This document shows positions 1 through 10,565 of a stretch of DNA of 64,000 bases, in pieces. The stretch comes from Pyrrhosoma nymphula (taxonomy: Eukaryota; Arthropoda; Insecta; Odonata; Coenagrionidae). The stretch lies in the NCBI GenBank assembly GCA_963573305.1, contig OY754334.1:87851848-87915847 (forward strand), in the 5' to 3' direction. A program made the translations under genes and the position numbers. Below the pieces are notes generated by a model. That model searched no databases. It was not told where the DNA came from and saw nothing but the letters and a program-made list of their open reading frames with translations. Numbering within the stretch: the first letter of the stretch is position 1; every line of letters begins with the position of its first letter.

Positions 1-167
1 TCAATGACAAAACGGGGGCCTCAAGGGACGGCTCGAGAACATGGATGAGGGCATGTGAAAGGCACTCACAGCTGCACACGCAGTTAATCCGCACCCAGCA
101 GCCATCCTCAACATATCTCTCCGAGTGGTCCACGTGCCCGGGACGTAGAGGGCCATTATGAAAAAAA

Positions 168-345
168 GAGAATCGGCACGCGAAACGAAGGCGGAATCAA
201 GGTCAAAAACGTGACGAAATTACAGACGCACGGACGGTTCTCAAAGCCACCCCACTTCCTCGCTCCCGCTGCCCTGGAGGGAACACAAAAAAGATGAAGG
301 GGTTGAGCACATGGACGAGAGGCCAACGACAGGTTCCTAAACCCG
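168..345 (+). repeat. dispersed direct repeat, copy 1
   Basis: About 175 bp that recurs at 1507-1690 in the same orientation. The first ~70 bp are almost identical, from the GAGAATCGGCACGCGAAAC word through the word for a GACGAAATTACAGACG stretch. Later parts diverge with indels but keep the order GGGTTG-GAG-CACA-GACGAGA. No coding potential is common to the two copies. The two lie 1.34 kb apart with a LINE-B fragment between them, so this is either a dispersed repeat or an old local duplication. Confidence 0.75.
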
Positions 346-424
346 ACCGGCGTCAAACGGGATCTTCCACCTCCCTTCACCCCCAGTATCTTACTCCACT
401 TTAAATATTGTAAACATGGAAACA

Positions 425-1070
425 ATAAAAATAATTCCGTCTTTATCGGGCGAGATTAAAATTGCTCCTCCTGGCATCAAACTCCTAGTCAATGTATGTA
501 TTTAAAACATTTTAAACATTAATTTTCTAGAATAAAAGCAACATAAATGAGCACCATTGAATATTTGAAGAGTCAAAATATAACACTTGTGCAATAGAAA
601 AAATAGGAACTTTCTAATCAAGGTGTCGAAGGTAACGAATATCGGAACACATCAGCACACACGTACGACGATGAATGTCACGATTTGCACAGGTAAACGT
701 TCGGTAACCGGCCGGCAGCTTATATTACTGTCGGTCCACAACAGTCACGGCTGCATGTTTTCCGAAAAGCTATCAAATTCCTTCACTAGACTTATTTGAA
801 CAAGTTATTGCATCAAGTAAAATTATCCGTATTTGACGCCTTTACTGTAAAATAATACAAAAACAACTACTGCGGATGCGATAATCGAAGTGCTTTTATT
901 GAATAGCGCACATCAACTCTGTTCTGTATCTATTTTAATGTGCGTTACCAAGTGTGGAGGGTCGGTAACGAACAAAAAGTGCGCAGTAGTACTGCGAAGT
1001 ACTCAATGCACTAGGGAGAATGGGAATCTTCCAGTTTCTCAAAGTTAAGTAAAAAAAGATACCAAAAATT
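425..1070. other. no recognisable feature
   Basis: AT-rich single-copy-looking sequence. I see no gene, repeat or RNA signature in it. Confidence 0.5.
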
Positions 1071-1074
1071 CCAA

Positions 1075-1460
1075 TTTTCGGCGCCATCTTTTCACTTTCC
1101 TGTACATTACTTGCTCACAATCAGGTGTTTCTAAAGTTACTAAAAACCCTCGGCCTCTGCAAAACTCCCATATTCTTCCTTCCACGCCAGCCAAGTGCTC
1201 TCTACTTCAGTCTCTTGAACATTCATCTCTTTATCCACATATCCTCCATCTACATTCGTTGCCTTATGCGCATGTCTTCCACCAACTTCTATCCCTCCCC
1301 TGCCATATCCAACTCTTCCTCGTTCGTCTTCCTCACTATCAAGCTAACCCACAGCATTCTCTTCCTAAACCACATTTCAAATGTCTCGTCGACATATAGC
1401 CTCTTTCCGCAACGACCAAGTTTCCGACCCATAGAGCGCCACGATACATGTCAAAGTTAC
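1075..1460 (-). mobile_element. LINE-B fragment (decayed 3' part)
   Basis: On the plus strand this is a pyrimidine-rich stretch that aligns with the better copy at 2095-3050. Shared landmarks are TCCAACTCTTCCTCGTTCG, the CACATTTCAAATG/CACATCTCAAACG word and CAACGACCAAGTTTCCGACC. Read on the minus strand, it corresponds to the region downstream of the reverse transcriptase domain, the 'YGSETW...RRMEK..W..RKTNEE' part. Stops and frameshifts make it non-coding. The end is placed by loss of similarity and is approximate. Confidence 0.65.
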
Positions 1461-1506
1461 GGCGTAAGAAAAAAAACGCAAGAGGGGTATTAATAAAACC
1501 ACGGAG

Positions 1507-1690
1507 GAGAATCGGCACGCGAAACTAAGGCGGAATCAAGGTCAAAAACGTGACGAAATTACAGACGCGCGGACAGCTTGCAAGCCACCATCCCTCCCTG
1601 CACAACACCCTCTTCCCAGGGGAGGACATAAAAAAAGAAGACACAGGGTTGGAGAGCACACATAGAGACGAGACGCCAGCGGCACGACCC
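1507..1690 (+). repeat. dispersed direct repeat, copy 2
   Basis: Second copy of the repeat at 168-345, in the same orientation. Identity is high across the first ~70 bp and lower afterwards. Confidence 0.75.
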
Positions 1691-2094
1691 TTATGTAACC
1701 GACGAGAGAGTGGGCGAGATGGGGAAAAAAAACTTCGGCAATGCACCTCGGCTCGCGCCGATACTCCAGCCGAAAAAAAATCCCCACTTTTACGCCTTCG
1801 CAAAAAGGTGGAAATAGAAAAACAAACGCGAAAACGGTGAGAACCCGGAGCTGGCGCGTTCGCGTGGGGGGTCTTTAATGAGCGGTGGCGGCGGCCTGCG
1901 CAATTCGGATGTAAGCCGGAGGAGAATAAAACGACGAACATAGGAGTTGATTTCTTTAAATTTTATTTCCCCACGTGTCACACAGCCTTTTGAAAAGGCA
2001 CCTCCTTCCGTCGAAAGAGGAGGATATGACTCGATGGAGGGACGAAAAAAGAACCCATAAATCGAGACCTTCGTAAATTATTAAGTTTTCATTC

Positions 2095-3050
2095 AAGTAT
2101 TCTACCAGCTGATTGGTAGGTTCTTGGACAGTCCCCATTCTGCATCCCAATTTCATAGACATTGTCTCGCTTTCCCTCCGAAGGATGTCCCGTCATTAGA
2201 TCCCTCTTCAATTCTTCATCTCTTCTATCTCCTCTTATTTCGTCCAGAATTCCTATCCTCTTCCTTCCTCTTCCACGCTTCCCTAGTGTTCTCACTCTCT
2301 TCAACATGCCCTCTCCTCTCAAAACCTCCTCCATCCATCTCTTCTCCCTTCTCCGCACCACTGCCACAAGCTTCCTCTCCAATCATATCCAATTCCTCCT
2401 CGTTCGTCTTTCTCGCCACCCACCTCACTTTCTCCATCCTCCTCCAAACCCACATCTCAAACGCCTCAAGTCTACGCACATCCTCCCTTTGCAATGACCA
2501 AGTTTCCGACCCATATAGCTCCATATCATAGTTTTAACCAGCCTTTCCTTTACGTCTCTTCTCAGCCCCCCCCCCCCTCATCAATTTCCTTCTCTTCGAA
2601 AATACTTCTTTAGCGAGCGTAATTCTGCATCTGAAGTCCTTACCACTAAACCCATTCTCCTCCAAAATACTACCCAAATACGTAAACTGCTCGACCTGCT
2701 CCATCTTCTACCCTCCCACCCTTATATTCAACCCCGCCTTCTTACTTCTAGAAAATCTCATCACTTTCGTTTTCTTGTGGTTGATTTTCATCCCATACAT
2801 TTTGCACTGCACCTCTAACGCATTCACCGTTGACTGTAACCCCTTGGCCGACTGACTAACCAATGCTTTATCATCTACAAATCTCACTGATTTTATCAGC
2901 TTCCCTTCTACCTTTATTCCTACCTCCTTATCCCCCCATGCCTCCATTACCATTTCTTTTGAATACACGTTAAAAAGCAACGGCGATAGTGGACACCCCT
3001 ACCGCACTCCTCGCCCATCCCGATTCTCGATCGGCTACCCTAACCTGGGC
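2095..3050 (-). mobile_element. LINE-B, 5'-truncated non-LTR retrotransposon remnant
   Basis: Best copy of the most abundant repeat in the window, read on the minus strand. The translation starts inside the reverse transcriptase near 3000 with 'GCPLSPLLFNVY', then 'RFVDDKALVS' (the YxDD box, near 2870), then 'MKINHKKTKVMRFSR' (near 2790). After a frame change come 'LYGSETWSLQREDVRRLEAF' (near 2510) and a long charged tail. The order and spacing are those of RTE-like arthropod LINEs, whose product copies element RNA at a nicked target. The 3' end lies near 2095, at a small hairpin (CTACCA-N5-TGGTAG on the plus strand) seen again in other copies. A stop after the FVDD segment, a frameshift, a C12 run (2566-2577) and the missing endonuclease make this a dead copy. 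The family name is inferred from motifs only; L1-like is the alternative. Confidence 0.8.
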
Positions 3051-3054
3051 CGCT

Positions 3055-5025
3055 AAGTAAACATGATAAACATTCCGAGGGAGCGGGTTGCTGTCAATGT
3101 TCTGCATTTGCCGCACTGAGTCGGACCTTACATTTGCTAGAGAATGCTGTAGAGCTGGCTAGCAAAACAGTAGTCACACGGGTTCACTTCGCGAGCTAGG
3201 CTACCGCGGAGGGATCGGAGTCTCGTTCTTCGGAGTCGGGCCTGCACGAACAGGACTACATTGAATAGGTCCGCACACTCCGGAGTCAGAGAGGTAATTA
3301 TGTACTACCGTTCGAGAAACGCGGACTCACCGACCACATATGTTAAGTCCGCGCAAGTCCGACCGGAGAGTACGAGACCACTTCGTTGCTTGGGCGGTGT
3401 TTAAGCTGGCGAACTCGGGCGTACTCATAGCTGAAATACGGGAGGGGACTCAGGACGCCATGACCACCGAGAATGATCTCACACATAATTCGCCTCCCCA
3501 AATAACCAACTAATTAGAACTCAGACAAGGGTACTGTACTGTTCAAAGGAAAATTGGATTGACTTAAAATAATTATAATATTAAAATCCATTATCTCCAT
3601 CGTCTCCAGGTTATAATCAATTTTATTTGCATTTATACCACAGTTTCACGTCCTCTCGTAAATGTAAGTACATTTTATTAATATCATTTTACCCAGAAAA
3701 TAATGATAAAATGGGCATAGTATATCACGAAGTTCATTAATATGCCATTATCAACCCACCACGGGCATAATGGCGTGTATTACCTTAGTTATCAGTTTCG
3801 TACCCTGATTACTACTTCTACGCCAATGAAATACCTTCCAACTTTCTTGGAGCGGCTGTTCCAAACCCGGAGTAGGTACAGGCTAGGAGTTTAAAGGGTA
3901 CGCGAGTAGAGCTGAATAATGGATTGTGGGAAGCTTATTCCAATACCGCAGGGGGTTCAAATGATTGAGGTAATCCCTAAGAAAATTGACTGACAAGGGG
4001 GCGCAATGTCTTTCTTTCGCGCGTGTCGCAAAAGTTATGGAACCGCTGCCTACGAGCTACTTTCCTTCAACTTCTATAATCCATCCTTCGATTCACAACA
4101 GCATATTGTCCTTCATTAACTCCATTCACTTCGTCGCTGCAGTTTCAAAGGGAAGGTTGGGGGATACCGTTTCTTTCCGTACCATTTACCGCATTCTCAG
4201 CGGGTGGTCTCCAAATTCGCCGCTGCGTCGTACATCTTCTTACCTCACACCTCCCTTGGACTATCCTTAATCTCCGCACTCGTAATCGCCCTTCCCCATG
4301 ATTCGACTTCTTCCCTGCTCCCTCCAGGCACCTCTATCGCACTTCCACAATTCGTCCGTCTTGGACTCGGTCCAAAATATTCTCCTCCGGAATCACATGG
4401 CTGCATTCTCGCGGGGAGACCAATAAATCCACACCCGAGAGGCGAGTTTGCGAGGCATCGAGTGGCCTTCCGCACGGCTTTAAAAACCCTACTATCGGAA
4501 ACATGCCACCGGAGTTACACCCGATTATATGTGTCCCCCATTCCTTAAAGACGGCTTTCCTTAAAGATGAATACGTCTGGCGAGGTGGTTTAGTGCTGAA
4601 GTTACACGGACGTCATGTCGGGTAATTTATTCGTCGCTGGTGCATTCAATGTTCAAGGGTTGCCGTAATTATTCTCGCGGATTTCATCCCCAAAGCTCGG
4701 CTCATCTTGAACGGGAGTGGGGTGAAGACTTAATTTATACCCCACGCCGTGAAAAATCCGATGAAAGCGGAGCCGTTTGTGCGAAGTGAAAAATACGAAA
4801 ATTTCAGCAAGTTGGATGAGTCTAGTGGTGGTTCAATTATTTAAGCTGTCAGCATAGGCTGTTGGTAGCCGCTTTATTTATAATTATTCTGGGCTCGATA
4901 CGAAGAATTTTCTCGAATTCAGTACATGAGGATGTTATCATGGGGTGAGAATTTTTGTTTCATGTGCTTCGACTACGGTTACGACATTGTCCTACTTAAG
5001 TTCCCAAAATAGTAAACAGAAACAG
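3055..5025. other. no recognisable gene
   Basis: Mixed sequence with two GC-richer parts (3066-3470 and 4195-4480). Open frames there are short, uncorroborated and lack family motifs. I found no repeat copies elsewhere in the window. Confidence 0.5.
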
Positions 5026-5027
5026 CT

Positions 5028-5080
5028 CGCAGTAGAAGTACTTCAGTTTATTGTGCATCGACAGTTAAGATCATTCCGCT
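5028..5080. repeat. short dispersed repeat related to SINE-A 3' end
   Basis: The stretch around TTTATTGTGCATCGACAG resembles 37757-37805, which reads TTTTTGTGCGTCGACAG. That one in turn matches the 3' end of the SINE at 40039-40364. This is probably a SINE-A tail or the tail of its LINE partner, in the minus orientation. Identity is moderate. Confidence 0.4.
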
Positions 5081-5280
5081 CTTCTTTCCTGCCACCAGCT
5101 GACAGGGTCAACAGCACTTGGGACACGTGTCCTTCTTTCTGATTCGAGCTGAGCCCAACGACGCTTACTTCTGTGATCGAGCGGGACCCGTGTTTCCAGC
5201 GTGGCAGAGTCGTTCCCTTCAAGCAGCTCGTTCGGTTGGAAAGTGGTAAGAAATAGTTCAACACGGAAGTACGGAAAATG

Positions 5281-5745
5281 TTTTTTTATGGCGTAAAAAC
5301 CTGAAGCCTGATGTAGTAAGGCGAGAAGACGCTGCAGGCGTATGGCATGTGGGTGTAGCGGAGAATGGAGAAAGTGAGGTAGACGGAAAGAAAGACAAAC
5401 GAGGAAGTGCTTAGTATGGTCGGTTAGGATAGGAAATTTCTGGAGGATATTAGAAGGGGGCACAGTAGTTGGTTGGAAGAGAATGAGGAGCCAAGAGATG
5501 CTGAAGGCCCTGAGAGATGGATGTTGGGCAAGCGGGGAAGGTGACGGACAGTTTAGGTTTTATGGACGGAATAAAGAGAAGTAGGACATATGCTGAGATA
5601 AAGAAAGAAATTTTGTTGGTAGTTACAGGTCTGCATCTCTCAAAATATATAGAGAATTTTCACTCTCTTCCATTTAAACCTATCTTAACCGGTAGATTAC
5701 TTAATAATAATCCTTGTGCGTCGAAATATATGAGCAGTTTCTGGT
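5281..5745 (+). mobile_element. LINE-B fragment, plus orientation
   Basis: A purine-rich strand that translates to pieces of the LINE-B C-terminal region: 'RRLQAYGMWVWRRMEKVRW' near 5325, then 'ERKTNEEVLSMVG', then 'YAEIKKEI' near 5590. The downstream part (5560-5700) is also shared with 45735-45890. Stops break the frame several times. It lacks the reverse transcriptase core, so this is a 5'-truncated relic in the opposite orientation to most LINE-B copies here. Confidence 0.65.
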
Positions 5746-5749
5746 AAAT

Positions 5750-8650
5750 GTTTAGAAGAACTATAAGATAAGTTGGGGATACATAAGGAAAGGCAAAAAG
5801 AGGTGCTCACCATAGTGGAGAAAGAAATCAAATTTTAGAGTAAATCGGATAAAACTTGGCCGGATCAAAAGAATTCTGGAGGAGGTAATAACATGAAATG
5901 TAGTACAGAATAATGTGCAATAAGAGAGTATGATCGGTAGTTGAGGAGAGGGAGGAAAGGTAACATAAATGAACATGTCGTGGAATAAGGATGGAAGCAA
6001 GCATATCTGAAGAATGTACAGTGTCAGGGATTAATACAAAACTCGTCCATAGTGTTTTTGTGTATGCAAATCCTTCAGGCGTAAGATACATGCGTACTTT
6101 CATTATAGCTGCCAACATTCGAATCTTGAAGCTATTTCAATCGTGGACTGCAAATGATGGTAAATGTTATTTAACATCAACTTTGCCTTCCTTATCTACG
6201 AGCTCTGCAGGCTTTACTCAATGCTCATCCCAACAGATATAAAACTCAAAGGATAAAGAAGAAATCATGGAAGAATCAATCCACCACGAAAAACTGAGGT
6301 CAAAGCATGAAGTATGTAAGGAAAAGATATTACTCATGAGCCGTGGAAATCTCTTTGTTCTGAATATTTGAGAATTTAAGTCTGTAAAAGTCGAAGCGAT
6401 TTGGGTCGCGGACGGAAGAGCGAATTATAAATTTCGATCTCGACCAAAAATAGCAAGGAAAAGTTCGATCTACAGGGTCTATCAGGTAAAGCTCCTTATC
6501 CTATCCAGCCTTGTGGATTTCTCATTTGACCTTACAGCCATTTCTCATCGAAATTAAACACGCAAAGTCCTCTCCTATTGAATCAAAGAGAAGCAGATGG
6601 CTGGACCCAACTTGAGAGACGAATTCAAATGAAGTAGGCTTTTACCTAATGCACGAATTGTTTCGAGAGACCGAGACAAAAATACCGAAGGAATCGCTTG
6701 AGGCGTTTTTTGGATCAGAAGAAAAGCAATTAAGGCTACCTTAATTTACAAAAGCTTCATCACTAAAAATAAAATTTTACAGATGAAAAACCCACAAAGT
6801 CGAAACTCGTCGAAGCCAGCATATTAACTACTTTTGGACAGTCTTGCAGTGAAATCGAGCAATATCTATTCACTATTTTATGTAATAAAAGTAATAAATT
6901 CACTATTTTATGACACACCATTAACAATCAACATTGCATTAGAACAAGACATCCTCCAGTTAATTGACGGGATCGTAAACCATTAAAAATAGATAAAATG
7001 TAATATAATAATATGCGGATGAGGTTAACTTTCATAAGCTTATATAAAGAACGTTTTGTCCATGGGTAAATATTTTCATGTTTAACCTATGGTTGGAAAA
7101 AACGATTGTTGAGCATGGAAGATTTCTTTTCTCCGTTATTATAACTTTCCGTTATTAAGTAGCCGTTATAACGCAATCGGATTTGGGAAGAAATAAGGAC
7201 GAGGTAGAATAGGTGATTGAGGGGAGAATCTAGGAAGGCGAAGAAAGAGAAGATAGAAAGAAGGCTTCCTAGATGAGACGAAGAGAAATAAAAAGTAATC
7301 CGAGCTGCAAAAAGAAATTATTTAAGGGGAGAGGGGCCAGCAGATGTTAAAGACTAGTAGATGTAACCCTTCAGCATCTGAACCTCCCTGAACGGATATA
7401 AGTTATATGAGTGATAATAAAACCACAGATATTCGAACCGAACTGATTCCTGATTAATCGTTAGAAAGTGATGGAGGTTGGAAACTCGACGAATAAACTA
7501 AATTGATAGTGGTAAATAAGTTTGGGATAGGATAGAGGGACGTGTTGTGAGCTCATGAAGTACTGAGGAGAAGGAAGAGGATTTGCGAGGAAGATAGGGG
7601 TGGGTTCGGGGACGGGGCTAAAGCCCGCAGCACGTGGCCAGAATATCTACTTATCCCACAAATTCTCCCCGCACTGATGAGAGCCTAATTTAACACACTC
7701 AAACACTCATTAGCGGCGGGCGTAAATCAACTGCGAAGGACAGATTTATTAAACGACCACGAGCTGGAACGATGCGGGAATCGATAAAGCTAAAGGTTAC
7801 GTCAGAAAATTCTTTTGATGTTTGGAGGACGAATTTTCCGATTCAGGTTCGAGTTTTTTTGCCGAGACGTCTGACGTCACACGTGCCACTTAGTTACGTC
7901 ACGCGTCCGCATTGTACGGCACCATTTTACGATTTTTGGGAAAGCACCCAAGAAATCATTATTTTACTTCTCCTGCTGCCGCATTATCACCCTCTTTCAT
8001 TCCTTCCTCTTTTATCTACATTTCCGTTGTTCCCCCAAGCCACCACTAGGGTGTGTGGGCAAGGGGTTTTAGCATACCAGCCATATTTTGTGTATTTATT
8101 AGTGAATAAGTTTTTCATGCACAGATGATTATTTCAGTTAGTTTTAAGGGCACTTTGCCCTCTATTGCTATCCAATGTCTACCTCTCTTATATTATCTTC
8201 CTGGTTGAGTGTACCGTTAAAGTGATGTAGCCTAATAACCTCGGAGGTGGTCAGGGGTGAACTAGTAGGGTCTCCAGCTCCTTTCGAGACGTTTTCTTGC
8301 TTGCTTTTTTGTGCCAAGAGGGAATTACATCCAAATTAATCCAACAACCCAACAAACGCGGCAGTAGATAATCACCTCATCCCCGTCTCTCAAAAATTGG
8401 CCTCATATTTTAAACTTATTTTTCCTTTATGATTGCGTAAATGTTCATTTTTTTACATTAACCATTTTAAATAGCAGAAATGCTGTAAGTGAACGATTTC
8501 CTATAGAAATAAATTCATAGAGGAAGATTTTTCTTAAAAAAATCAAATTTAGTGGAAAAACATCGACCTACTTCTAATTTCGTACTCCGAAGGGTTTCAA
8601 ATATGTACTCACTGCATACTCTTAAGCGCGGCCGTGCGACTGCAACGGAA
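5750..8650. other. no recognisable gene
   Basis: AT-rich sequence. Purine-rich stretches near 5760-5960 and 7190-7330 could be the far end of LINE-B copies but are too degraded to call. A 118-codon frame at 7772-8128 has no recognisable motif. Confidence 0.45.
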
Positions 8651-8663
8651 CATCTTTCTCTAA

Positions 8664-8908
8664 ATAAAAAACTACAGTAATTGTACTGTCCACTTGAATT
8701 TATTGTGAAATGCACAACACGTGTTTCAACGCTCCTTAGGGCGTCATCATCAGGTCTGATGATGATGACGCCTGATGATGACGCCCTGAGGAGCGTTGAA
8801 ACACGTGTTGTGTATTTCACAATAAATTCAAGTGGACAGTACAATTACTGTAGTTTTTTATTTAAAATGCTGTTCCACCAGATATCGCCCGACACTGTCG
8901 AATTTACA
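8664..8908 (+). mobile_element. foldback insertion A (Penelope-like terminus, inverted duplicate)
   Basis: The direct repeat ATCTTTCTCTAA flanks the insertion at 8652-8663 and 8909-8920, a 12-bp candidate TSD. Inside are two inverted arms, 8661-8753 and 8772-8864, matching at 91 of 93 positions around an 18-bp centre. The left arm begins at the TSD. The right arm continues into a 44-nt tail (8865-8908) containing TTCCACCAGATATCGCCCG. Because of the palindrome, both strands encode the same meaningless peptide around 'ALRSVETRVV', so those frames are not genes. A variable-length TSD and one unpaired tail indicate retrotransposition rather than a cut-and-paste foldback transposon. Assignment to Penelope-like elements rests on the hammerhead-like centre and on three sister insertions in this window, and is inference. 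Confidence 0.7.
8768..8813 (+). ncRNA. hammerhead-ribozyme-like core in foldback A
   Basis: A type-I hammerhead can be drawn by hand. Stem I is ACGC (8768-8771) with GTGT (8810-8813). The core CTGATGA is at 8772-8778. One bulged T (8779) precedes stem II, GACGC (8780-8784) with GCGTT (8793-8797). GAA is at 8798-8800. Then comes the self-complementary ACACGTGT (8801-8808), which could form stem III within one molecule or between two. The predicted cut falls after T8809. The bulge next to A9 and the NUU rather than NUC cleavage triplet are weaknesses. The inverted left arm carries the same core on the minus strand with a poorer stem I. Confidence 0.45.
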
Positions 8909-8920
8909 ATCTTTCTCTAA

Positions 8921-10554
8921 CTTTTTCATTACCTTTACCACCTTCATCCACTAGCCGTCCAGTTATCTTTAGTTGTACTTCGGCGGATTTGCGTGCATTA
9001 CTATCCACGATGAAATAGCAATTAACATCCAAGTTCAGGGACTGCCTTTTCCCATTATAACCTACTCCCGCTACCATTCCTGCCAGGTGTTTCCCTTTTC
9101 TTGCGTTCATCCGACGGCGGCCTCACCCGTTGGAAAGTTTTTTCTCCACCCACACAGGAATTAATCTGTTTATTGACGCGGTCGGCACAGTTCACGCTCC
9201 TTCGCCGAATACACCGATCATGATCAATGACAAAACCTCAAAAACTATTTATTTACTGAAGAAGACAAATAATAGATTACACCATGCAAATAATGGAGGA
9301 CGTCAAAATAAAGATTTACGTAAGAATTATAAAATTGGCCGACGCGACGGGAGGGTGGAGTGGAGTGCTTCAGCAAAACAATCTTCATAATAACGACTGG
9401 TGTTGATGATTCAAAACTTCTTTAGCCTTAGTCCATCGAAAAGCGACTTAAACGTTAACACCCTCAGGAGTACCCCCCACGCCGAAGCAAGGGAAAGGAA
9501 AAGGAGACAAATAAGGACGGACGAGGCAGAAAAACATAAAAAATGAGAATGAGAATGTCATTAAATTTGTAAGTCTTTCTCACGACTCATTAAAGAACAG
9601 ACGCTTGTGGTTTGAATTACGTGAGCGAGGGTTAGAGATAAATATTATAAGATGGGGATAAATGACTGGTAAAGTCGTGACGTCAAATACAACTAATATT
9701 CCATATGATGTACTCCCGAACAATTAGGATTGACCTTTTTAACAGGATTGACAAGCATTGGCATTTATTTTGGAAATTAATACTTTGGCAACCAATAGTT
9801 CATGAAATCATGCTTACCCGGTCCATATATGGCACGTAAACTTTCATGGTAGAATTGACCATTTTGATTGCCCGCTGATTGCGGGGTTGGGAGTCAAAGA
9901 GCCTATCAATGTCGGTGGAACACTTAAATAGTTCGAGATTAACATACACCACCCAGATCAATGCAGAAAATCTATAGGGATCTGCAGACTGCTCATGTAT
10001 TGTTGATGCCACAGTCCAAGAACCACATTCGCGCACGGCAAAATCTCCACCAAGGACAAGTTCACAACAGAAGGTTCCGAAGGGTCGAGTTTGTACCCCA
10101 TGAAGGTCAAACGCTTAGGCGATAGTCACGTAACTCAGCAGGCGATCGAATCGGCTTTGCGAATATACTTGCGAATTGCGTTTTCTTCTGAAAGGACAAA
10201 ATAATCTAGGTCGCATTAAAGAGACGGAAGGATCGTAGAGGAAGGAGAGGGGAGTGAAGCGGGGTCTATGCAATCGCATTGAGTCAATCTGGAGATTCCG
10301 TAGTAGTCCTCTGTGACCTAGCACCACGTCTTGAGGTGGCAGTGGCAGGCCCAGATGCACGACACAACAGCATATTGACACGGTTCATAATTCCATCTTC
10401 CACATCAACCCGGCCGATATGGATTATTCGAGGCAATCGATTCATCGATAATCGATAGCTGGCATCCACTTGCCGATATTGACATTAGTGGTCTATAAAA
10501 GGTAAGTTGAAAATTAAGTCGCTCAACTACTTAAGTCACAATACTTTCGATACA
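8921..10554. other. no recognisable gene
   Basis: Mostly AT-rich sequence with no family motif in any frame. The part at 10290-10470 contains ATCGAT-rich words and short frames on the minus strand that I could not identify. Confidence 0.45.
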
Positions 10555-10565
10555 GTATATGGCTG

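Noticed and set aside
1525..1941. 138-codon minus-strand frame
   Set aside because: Overlaps the dispersed repeat at 1507-1690 and several other frames on both strands; no domain.
3986..4548. Adjacent plus-strand frames of 94 and 114 codons as exons of one gene
   Set aside because: No shared domain, no convincing splice junction, and no homology recognised.
4575..4650. Possible SINE head (GCGAGGTGGTTTAGTGCTGAAG)
   Set aside because: Box A-like start but no box B within the expected distance and no SINE body downstream.
8515..8920. Two opposite-strand open frames encoding nearly the same peptide
   Set aside because: A consequence of the palindrome in foldback A; the same holds for the frame pairs at 16557-16757 and 18833-19154.
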